From Candidatus Pacearchaeota archaeon (GTDB lineage: Archaea; Nanoarchaeota; Nanoarchaeia; Pacearchaeales; GW2011-AR1), in assembly GCA_002690445.1 (NCBI GenBank), contig NZER01000239.1:1-13025 (forward strand): a stretch of DNA of 13,025 nucleotides, written 5' to 3'. A model generated the notes under the pieces. It saw only the letters and a program-made list of their open reading frames with translations, did not search any database and was not told where the DNA came from. This document shows positions 1 through 4,996 of the stretch, one piece after another. The number at the start of each line of letters is the position of its first letter. The stretch's first letter is position 1. Both the position numbers and the translations under genes were made by a program.

Positions 1-294
1 AAAACGGGTGGTTTCGAAAATCAATCACAAGTGACTCGTGAAGCGGTTAGTGAAGTGTTGGACGGAGATGGCAACGTTGTCAGAGCCGCACAAGCTGAAG
101 AGACACGGGAATTTGTGGCGTACGTTGTGAAACAATGGGATGCTGAAACTGGCGAAGCACAAGCCGATTCAAAGCGTGAATTTACTTTAGCTGAACTTGA
201 GCGTGAAAAAGCACGATTCGATGCCGATCAAGCAAGGGCGAAAGAACAAAGCGACGGTTTGAAAAAAGCGATTGCGGATTTCAAGGCCCTGTAG
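1..294 (+). CDS. 3' part of an unidentified phage protein
   Basis: The frame is open from the first base of the window (reading KTGGFENQSQVTREAV...) to a TAG at 292-294, so this is the C-terminal 97 residues of a longer gene. A GTG at position 31 could be a start, but no ribosome binding site precedes it and the frame continues upstream, so I treat the gene as truncated by the window edge. The last 45 residues are highly charged and alanine-rich (LAELEREKARFDADQARAKE) and look like a coiled coil or long helix. It lies just ahead of the endolysin in a late morphogenesis block. I do not recognise the family and assign no function. A structural or head-associated role is only a guess from position. 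Confidence 0.6.
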   Translation, partial: KTGGFENQSQVTREAVSEVLDGDGNVVRAAQAEETREFVAYVVKQWDAETGEAQADSKREFTLAELEREKARFDADQARAKEQSDGLKKAIADFKAL

Positions 295-342
295 GTCAGT
301 CGGGCTTAAGGCTGGAACCACTAAGACAATAGGTAAAGAAAC

Positions 343-834
343 ATGAGCAACGTATTCGATGACTTTATAGAACCGTTGATTGAGCGGGAAGGCGGCGAGA
401 AAATCGTCGTTGATACGGGCGGCACGACAAAATATGGAATAAGTGAAAAAGGAACAGGGTTGTCGGCGGATGAAATAAAGTCCCTGACGAAGCGTAAGGC
501 CATCGAAATTTACCGCAAAAATTATTTTCTGCCGTCAAAATGCGTAAGGTTGCCCGATCATTTGCAGGAGAGTTTTTTTGATTGCGTAGTGAACCAGGGA
601 CAATCGCGCGCCACAAAGATCATGCAGAAGGCGGCAAACCACAAAAATGGCAAAGGTAGGGCCATATCAGTCGATGGAAGGATCGGGCCGAATACGATAA
701 AAGCCGTGCAAAATCTTGAAGTTGAGCGGTTTAGGGCATTCAGGTTGTTGCATTATGCTCAAATCGTTCTAAAAAGGCCAGATAAATATGAAAAATATTA
801 TTACGGCTGGTTTAGAAGGGCTAATTCGGTTTGA
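343..834 (+). CDS. Endolysin, GH108-type N-acetylmuramidase with PG-binding domain
   Basis: Predicted peptidoglycan hydrolase that degrades the cell wall at the end of infection. The N-terminal half carries the GH108 signature: REGG with candidate catalytic Glu16, then DTGGTTKYGIS (residues 24-34). The family usually reads EGGY followed by D.GG.T.YGI; here Tyr is replaced by Glu19. The middle keeps the pattern IYRKNYF (56-62) and the helix FFDCVVNQG (78-86). The C-terminal part contains DGRIGPNT (111-118), typical of the PG_binding_3 domain that accompanies GH108. The length of 163 aa is normal for the family. There is no signal peptide, so export would depend on a holin, and two small membrane proteins follow immediately. 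The ATG at 343 follows AGGTAAAG at 331-338. The stop overlaps the next start (TTGA). Confidence 0.88.
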   Translation: MSNVFDDFIEPLIEREGGEKIVVDTGGTTKYGISEKGTGLSADEIKSLTKRKAIEIYRKNYFLPSKCVRLPDHLQESFFDCVVNQGQSRATKIMQKAANHKNGKGRAISVDGRIGPNTIKAVQNLEVERFRAFRLLHYAQIVLKRPDKYEKYYYGWFRRANSV

Positions 835-1055
835 AAAACAACAATTTTAAGGAACAAGTCATAAGAGCTTTGGCAACGCATACCACAAAACTGGACACCA
901 TACAATCAAGGCTTAAGTCCATTGATCGTACTTTGTCGCACAGTCTGAATCGCGTAAATTCATTGGAGGCTGGTTTTGCATACGTCAAGGGTTTGGGAAT
1001 ATTTGTCGGTAGCGCACTGACTATATTTATCGCTCTGGTGGCATATTTAAAATAA
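831..1055 (+). CDS. XhlA-like C-terminally anchored coiled-coil protein, lysis-associated
   Basis: A 74-residue protein with a polar helical N-terminal part (about residues 5-47, with hydrophobic residues spaced as in a coiled coil) and one C-terminal transmembrane segment, about residues 54-73 (GLGIFVGSALTIFIALVAYL). This architecture matches the haemolysin XhlA family, small phage proteins that act with holin and endolysin at the membrane. It starts at a TTG overlapping the endolysin stop (TTGA at 831-834), with AAGGG at 816-820 upstream. No in-frame ATG near the N-terminus offers an alternative. The family call rests on architecture and context rather than a diagnostic motif. It could instead be a holin or antiholin component. 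Confidence 0.6.
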   Translation: MKNNNFKEQVIRALATHTTKLDTIQSRLKSIDRTLSHSLNRVNSLEAGFAYVKGLGIFVGSALTIFIALVAYLK

Positions 1056-1065
1056 GAGGTACAAA

Positions 1066-1251
1066 ATGGAATGGTTATCGGCTAATTGGGAAAATGTAAT
1101 TGGAATGGCTACAAGTATGGTTGGTGCTTTTGCTCTGCTGTCTACAATGACGCCAAATCCGAGAGATGATAAGATTGTGGGCTATTTATGGAAACTGATT
1201 AATTTTCTGGGCGCAAATTTCGGTAAATCCAAAAACGAAGGAACAAAATAA
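1066..1251 (+). CDS. Small one-TM membrane protein, holin candidate
   Basis: A 61-residue protein with one hydrophobic segment at about residues 10-28 (NVIGMATSMVGAFALLSTM), then TPNPRDDKIV and a polar basic tail with NFLGANFGKSKN. Small phage membrane proteins with a TPxPxDD motif after one TM helix and an 'NFG.AKN'-like end are, as I recall them, often found in lysis regions and are holin candidates. The start ATG has a good ribosome binding site (AAGAGGT, about 1053-1059). It lies 10 bases after the XhlA-like gene and ends in a TAATG overlap with the next gene. Position next to the endolysin and size support a role in membrane permeabilisation, but I see no motif proving holin activity. 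Confidence 0.55.
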   Translation: MEWLSANWENVIGMATSMVGAFALLSTMTPNPRDDKIVGYLWKLINFLGANFGKSKNEGTK

Positions 1252-1409
1252 TGAGCTGGGCATCGAAACTCGTACAAAGAGAGATAAGAAAACGCGGATT
1301 TAAAGGCATTATGATTTGGGTATTAGATTTAGTCGCAAAAGCCATTCCTGGTAAAAAGTATGATGAGGTTGTTGTTGAAATTAAGAAAATCATTAAGAAA
1401 GTGGACTAA
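1251..1409 (+). CDS. Small basic protein of 52 aa, unknown
   Basis: A 52-codon frame beginning MSWASKLVQREIRKRGFKG. Its ATG (1251) shares one base with the TAA of the preceding gene, and AAGGA at about 1238-1242 serves as ribosome binding site. A short hydrophobic stretch (residues 19-32, GIMIWVLDLVAKAIPG) is flanked by basic residues, and the C-terminus is lysine-rich (EIKKIIKKVD). This could be an amphipathic membrane-associated helix, so a further lysis component is possible, but the family is not recognised. Its reality is supported by the exact TAATG junctions at both ends. Confidence 0.6.
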   Translation: MSWASKLVQREIRKRGFKGIMIWVLDLVAKAIPGKKYDEVVVEIKKIIKKVD

Positions 1410-1504
1410 TGCCGAACAGAAAAGCAAAAGTAAGAAAGCAGGCCAAGCAGAAAAAGCGGCAAGAAATAAAGGCCTACAAGCGGGGGAAGAAACGAGGTAA
1501 ATAA
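1409..1504 (+). CDS. Very basic 31-aa protein, unknown
   Basis: A 31-codon frame starting MPNRKAKVRKQAKQKKRQ. Sixteen of 31 residues are Lys or Arg and only one is acidic (Glu19). It is bounded by TAATG overlaps on both sides (1407-1411 and 1502-1506), an arrangement unlikely by chance, so I believe it is translated, probably by reinitiation because no strong ribosome binding site precedes it. Such composition suggests nucleic-acid binding or neutralisation, but this is inference. The purine-rich end of the gene (GAGGT at about 1494-1498) also supplies the ribosome binding site for the connector gene, so part of its role may be as a translational bridge. Confidence 0.5.
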   Translation: MPNRKAKVRKQAKQKKRQEIKAYKRGKKRGK

Positions 1505-2526
1505 TGGCAGTCACATCGACGATTGAATACTGTACAGACCGAGACGTTTACGACGTTTATCCACAAATCAAATCTTCCGACTCTAAAACACGGGTTTATG
1601 ATTGGGCGACTCACAGCAGTAACTTATACAGATCGGATAACTGCGGGCTTACAACTCAATTATTCGCAAACGGACAAGACCTTGGTAGTGCTGAGGCAAA
1701 CAGTGGCGAAGTCAATTCTAACGGGGAATGGTATTATGAATCCACCCTGGATGCCGTTTATTATTATAACAGCGCAACAAGCCCAAATGATATGCTGATG
1801 GAATCTGGTGAAGACGCTACAACTTTTACACAGCGATATAGGCGTAATGCAAGCCGTTATGTTGAATCAAGGCTGGATTCGCGCATGGCATCCGAGATAA
1901 GTCTGGATAGGGAGGGCGCATACCCATATATAATCAAACGAACGGCGGCTCTGGTTGCCGTAGGCATGATGTTGAAAGCCGATGATCCAATGAACGAAGT
2001 GGCTGGTGCATTCATGGAAGAAGCCGATGAATATTTAACGGGTTTAAAATCTGGTGATATTCAGGTTCCAAGCTCCGTAACGGGCGATTCGCCTTATGGA
2101 GTGATCAGGGACGTAACCTATACGGCGGGGAAAGTCAGACCCATTCAAACCAGAGGCTCGTATCTGGGAACGTATGACTTGATAAAGGTAAAAATCATAG
2201 ACGCTGGAGCCATAGGGACGTCCACTTATTCAGTCTGGGAGAAATCATCGACAGATTTAAAAGCCACGCAAGTGGTCACTGCCGAAACCATCAACGGCGA
2301 TTATCAGCAATGTGCTGGGGGGCTTGAAATCAGGTTTGCTGGGGCAACGGACTCCACAACGGCGGCGGCGAATGACGAATGGGAAATTGAAGTATATGGG
2401 ACAGGCGAAGACGTCCGAACAAGCAATATTGGGAACATTAACTTGACCCGTGGAGCTTGGCACATAGGCAAAAGAAGCGTAAAAGGCGGATATGTAAGGG
2501 TTGGGCATAGGAAAATGCGGTTCTAA
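1504..2526 (+). CDS. Head-tail connector (neck/adaptor) protein candidate
   Basis: A 340-residue protein located where siphoviruses encode the connector, directly before the tail terminator. The opening EYCTDRDVYDVYPQI resembles the start of Gp36/DUF1320-like adaptors, which often read 'Y.T..DV....' and form the ring joining portal to tail. The segment from about 110 to 180 is mostly helical (TFTQRYRRNASRYVESRLDS, then IIKRTAALVAVGMMLKADDP and a helix through EEADEYLTGLKSGDI), as in adaptor helical bundles. It is much longer than the typical adaptor of roughly 140 aa. Residues about 50-95 look like an insertion rich in Asn, Tyr and Ser. Residues about 200-320 form a beta-rich extension (YDLIKVKIIDAGAIGTSTY ... 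WEIEVYG) resembling a module seen in other phage tail proteins. The assignment rests mainly on synteny. Confidence 0.5.
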   Translation: MAVTSTIEYCTDRDVYDVYPQIKSSDSKTRVYDWATHSSNLYRSDNCGLTTQLFANGQDLGSAEANSGEVNSNGEWYYESTLDAVYYYNSATSPNDMLMESGEDATTFTQRYRRNASRYVESRLDSRMASEISLDREGAYPYIIKRTAALVAVGMMLKADDPMNEVAGAFMEEADEYLTGLKSGDIQVPSSVTGDSPYGVIRDVTYTAGKVRPIQTRGSYLGTYDLIKVKIIDAGAIGTSTYSVWEKSSTDLKATQVVTAETINGDYQQCAGGLEIRFAGATDSTTAAANDEWEIEVYGTGEDVRTSNIGNINLTRGAWHIGKRSVKGGYVRVGHRKMRF

Positions 2527-2981
2527 TGGCCCTTGTCCTTGACAGCACATATAACAATGTTTTTTATGATAATGTTTTACAAAAATTACGATCAATTATC
2601 ACGACAGATAGAACTTGTACCGTCTACGTTTCCCCAACATACAAAGACATGGGTTCCTTTTCAATCAGGATTTGGGGACTAAGTGCCGAAACCGATGTTA
2701 TGCATTCGAGCGAATGGCGCAAGTTATATAATGTTGAACTTGCCCTGTATGCTATAGGTGAAGACGGGAATGAAAGATTCTATGAGCAATTATATTCGGA
2801 CGCCGAGAGGCTTTATCAGCTTTTATACAATAACAAAGAAAGTGGAACGGCAACATTCTCATGGTATGATGGAGAGGTTGGAGAAATGGTTTTTGATGAT
2901 TTTATAGACGATGAGGAAGTGGTGGATGGGCTTCATGTCGCAAGATTTACATTTTCTTGTAGAATAGATCGAACGGATTAA
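2526..2981 (+). CDS. Tail terminator / tail completion protein candidate
   Basis: A 151-residue acidic protein between the connector candidate and the major tail protein, the usual place of the lambda gpU/gp17-type terminator that caps the finished tail tube and docks it to the head. The sequence has a helix near the N-terminus (FYDNVLQKLRSII), then alternating beta segments (CTVYVSPTY, FSIRIWGL, YNVELALYAIG), a helix (FYEQLYSDAERLYQLLYNN) and a last strand (VARFTFSCRID). This alpha/beta layout fits small terminator folds. The ATG overlaps the previous stop as TAATG and has no good ribosome binding site, so reinitiation is likely. No family motif is diagnostic, and a related minor tail protein cannot be excluded. 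Confidence 0.5.
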   Translation: MALVLDSTYNNVFYDNVLQKLRSIITTDRTCTVYVSPTYKDMGSFSIRIWGLSAETDVMHSSEWRKLYNVELALYAIGEDGNERFYEQLYSDAERLYQLLYNNKESGTATFSWYDGEVGEMVFDDFIDDEEVVDGLHVARFTFSCRIDRTD

Positions 2982-3001
2982 CTTAAATTAGAGGTCACAA
3001 T

Positions 3002-3187
3002 ATGGTTAAAAAAATATCTACGAAAAAGAAATACAAAGCAGTTGATACTGCGAGATTTAAAGAATCTTTTAATGATACAGTTCCATGCTATGAGAAACTA
3101 TCAAAGGGAGATGAGGTGAACCTTGACCCAAACAATAAGCATACAACGAACTGGCTTATAAACAATTTTCTAAAAGAGGTGAAGTAA
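3002..3187 (+). CDS. Small 61-aa protein between terminator and tail tube genes
   Basis: A short basic protein (MVKKISTKKKYKAVDTARFK...) with a strong ribosome binding site, GAGGT at 2991-2995. The segment CYEKLSKGDEVNLDPNN followed by TTNWLINNFLKEVK reads like a 'lysine-glycine-acidic-valine' beta turn and a final helix. That pattern is familiar from small phage proteins carried between neck and tail genes, whose function is generally not known. It is followed directly, without a spacer base, by the major tail protein, and its last codons contain that gene's ribosome binding site. I assign no function. Confidence 0.55.
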   Translation: MVKKISTKKKYKAVDTARFKESFNDTVPCYEKLSKGDEVNLDPNNKHTTNWLINNFLKEVK

Positions 3188-4228
3188 ATGGCAAGAGCTT
3201 ATTCAGGAAGAGAATGGAGTGCTATAGTTGGCATTGCAAATAATGATACGTCTGGCGGAAAAGTTGGAGAAGCCACACAAGACGCCAATCATGTTAACTT
3301 AAGTAAAGTGTTAATGAGGGTGGATTCACTTAATATGTTTGACTATTCCGCTTCATATCAAAGGGCCGAAGTTGCGCGAGCTGGAGTCAGGTCATTAAGG
3401 GCTGAAGATATTATAAGTCATTATGGCTCTGGGACATGGACTTGGGATTTTGATTGGCTTGTGGATAATGAAAAGGGCATTCAAAATTTATTAGAGTTAA
3501 TGTATCCTAATCACAGTGATACTATTACTACATCCATGACGTTCCCCGCCGCTCCAACTGTGAACGACTTATCTCATGGGGAAACCACTGAAACCGTAAG
3601 TAAGTTAGCATTTATTATATTACAAAACCCTCTTACGTCAAGAGATCATTATATGCACAATGCTAATTTACAGAACCTGACGCTCACTATGGATGCAGGA
3701 ACCGATGGGGGAAGATTAAGAGCGTCTGGTCAGTTTATGACAGGATATAAACCTATTATTGAAGCCAATACTGTAGGTGCCGATACAGGCGAAGCCGATT
3801 GGAGTGGTGGATTGTTTTTATGTGATACAGCTACACTTGGTGGTGGATCAGATCATATGACAGTAAAATCTTTTTCATTAACTATAGATAATCCTGCCCA
3901 AAGAGTTGGCTATCAGGGTACCGCTGGCGAAACAGATGGTTATTCCAGAGGAGGAGCATTATCTATAACGGGTTCTATTACAATGAAATCAGATAGCATA
4001 CAACAAATAAATGATGATACTTTCTGGAAAGCAAACGCCACTGCCGCGATAGTATTAAAGCCATCTTCACCATCAGCGGCTTCAACTATAGACATTAGTA
4101 TTCCTGCCGCAAACATATCTAATATCTCTATGGATATGGCTGAAGAAGGAATATTTCAAACAGTAGATTTTACAGCTACGTCTGGAGCTGACGCAGGTGG
4201 AAATCTGGCAGTAATTAAAGCGACTTAA
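3188..4228 (+). CDS. Major tail protein (tail tube subunit)
   Basis: Predicted structural protein that stacks in rings to form the tail tube. The 346-residue sequence is beta-rich and lacks charged helices. Characteristic elements are the paired strands LQNLTLTMDAG (160-170) plus SGQFMTG, and later VKSFSLTIDNPAQRVGYQG followed by GALSITGSITMKSD, a pattern common to siphovirus tube proteins, where antiparallel strands line the tube. A gene just after the terminator and just before a frameshifted chaperone and tape measure is almost diagnostic of the tube protein. No sheath gene lies beside it, supporting a non-contractile tail. Start ATG 3188 follows GAGGTG (3177-3182), a strong site fitting a highly made protein. 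The stop lies in an 11-bp tandem duplication. Confidence 0.85.
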   Translation: MARAYSGREWSAIVGIANNDTSGGKVGEATQDANHVNLSKVLMRVDSLNMFDYSASYQRAEVARAGVRSLRAEDIISHYGSGTWTWDFDWLVDNEKGIQNLLELMYPNHSDTITTSMTFPAAPTVNDLSHGETTETVSKLAFIILQNPLTSRDHYMHNANLQNLTLTMDAGTDGGRLRASGQFMTGYKPIIEANTVGADTGEADWSGGLFLCDTATLGGGSDHMTVKSFSLTIDNPAQRVGYQGTAGETDGYSRGGALSITGSITMKSDSIQQINDDTFWKANATAAIVLKPSSPSAASTIDISIPAANISNISMDMAEEGIFQTVDFTATSGADAGGNLAVIKAT

Positions 4229-4244
4229 TAAACACTTAATAAAC
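4223..4244 (+). repeat. 11-bp perfect tandem duplication at the tail-tube stop codon
   Basis: ACTTAATAAAC occurs twice head to tail (4223-4233 and 4234-4244). The first copy includes the TAA stop of the major tail protein. The second fills the short gap before AAGGAGG at 4245-4251, the ribosome binding site of the chaperone gene. It probably arose by slippage. Its effect, if any, would be to lengthen the spacer. Confidence 0.8.
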
Positions 4245-4256
4245 AAGGAGGGAAGA

Positions 4257-4556
4257 ATGACCGACAAAAAACTCAGGTCTGGTCGTAAAGTAAAATTAAA
4301 ATCAATGTCTGTCGATCAGATGGACGAATGCACCGATATTCCAGAAATAGTTTTTAAAGACGGTGCGATTACTTCCATTAAAAATTCATCAAAAGCCAGA
4401 TCGCAGTGGATTAGGTACGGATTGGGTGGCGGGGACTTCAAAAATTACTTGGAAGTCAACGGAATACCTACCGACGACACCATTAAGCAGATGACCCTGG
4501 AAGAAAAGGATGAATTAATGGGCTTAATACAGGAGGCTCAAACTCTGGGGGAATAG
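4257..4556 (+). CDS. Tail assembly chaperone, short (gpG-like) form
   Basis: A 99-residue protein with a basic start (MTDKKLRSGRKVKLKSMS) and an acidic helical end (MTLEEKDELMGLIQEAQTLGE). In lambda-like phages the gene between tube protein and tape measure makes a short chaperone (gpG) and a -1 frameshift extension (gpGT) that coat the tape measure and bring in tube subunits. Here the 0 frame ends at TAG 4554-4556, while the -1 frame is open across that stop and continues to 4996. The ATG at 4257 follows AAGGAGG (4245-4251), an excellent site. The assignment rests on synteny plus the frameshift arrangement, since chaperone sequences diverge too fast for motif recognition. Confidence 0.75.
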   Translation: MTDKKLRSGRKVKLKSMSVDQMDECTDIPEIVFKDGAITSIKNSSKARSQWIRYGLGGGDFKNYLEVNGIPTDDTIKQMTLEEKDELMGLIQEAQTLGE

Positions 4557-4996
4557 ATGGCCTACTTTTAGGAATTAATGCCGCATGCGCCCTATTAGGC
4601 GCACCAGACGTTAGGCCAGAGCTTGAGGCGTTCCCCTATACCACGCAATCTGTCATGGGAGGCGAGGGGACTGTAACCTTTAGCGATAAAAATGATATAA
4701 TTGAATATTTGATTCGGGTTTACAGAGAATCAGTAGACTATAACAATGGCAATCGTGGGGGTGCAATCCTTGACACGTACATGCAACTTCCGTTTTTTTC
4801 AAATGTAACTCACTTCCTTGATGTTAAATTACAGGGTGACATCAAGCGATATATATATGCAAAAGACACAGGAACCCCGCCTTATTCTGGGGGATATGGA
4901 GACACTCCTAATATTTGGATGGATAAGTATTTCATTATCAAGTCAATCATTAATGAGCATGAGGGAAGGGAAATAAAAAAGCGTGGCAAGCAATAA
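4257..4996 (+). CDS. Tail assembly chaperone, long (gpGT-like) form by -1 frameshift
   Basis: Reading 0 frame from 4257 to 4550 (98 codons) and then -1 from 4550 to the TAA at 4994-4996 gives a 246-residue fusion, near lambda gpGT in size. The -1 frame is open from 4514 and reads as ordinary protein right after the slip site (GGIDGLLLGINAACALLG, APDVRPELEAF). The first in-frame ATG downstream is at 4655, which has no ribosome binding site and would omit about 35 residues of protein-like sequence. The ATG at 4557 is in the wrong frame and stops after four codons. Independent initiation of the second part is therefore unlikely. Families of this kind make the long form as a minority product. The T-like part overlaps the tape measure start by 14 bases. 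Confidence 0.75.
4531..4556 (+). promoter_or_regulatory. -1 programmed ribosomal frameshift signal
   Basis: The 0-frame codons are CTG GGG GAA TAG, with a run of five G at 4547-4551. A tRNA-Gly on GGG (4548-4550) can slip back one base and pair perfectly with GGG at 4547-4549. The A-site GAA tRNA would not re-pair as well (GGA), so slippage is probably P-site driven rather than a classic X XXY YYZ tandem slip such as lambda G GGA AAG. AGGAGG at 4531-4536 lies ten bases upstream, the spacing at which an internal Shine-Dalgarno sequence stimulates -1 shifting in E. coli dnaX. A small possible stem CCTA/TAGG (4561-4572) follows. The exact slip codon is inferred. Confidence 0.65.

Noticed and set aside
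275..308. GGCCC...GGGC hairpin after the first gene as a terminator
   Set aside because: The stem has a bulge and no T-run follows. The downstream endolysin has no visible promoter, so read-through is more likely.
4557..4571. ATG right after the chaperone stop as a start for the second chaperone part
   Set aside because: It is in the 0 frame and reaches TAG after four codons, so it cannot start the -1 frame protein.
4586..4603. Hairpin TGCGCC-ctatta-GGCGCA as a frameshift stimulator
   Set aside because: The stem is good, but it begins over 30 bases after the slip site, far beyond the usual 5-9 base spacing.
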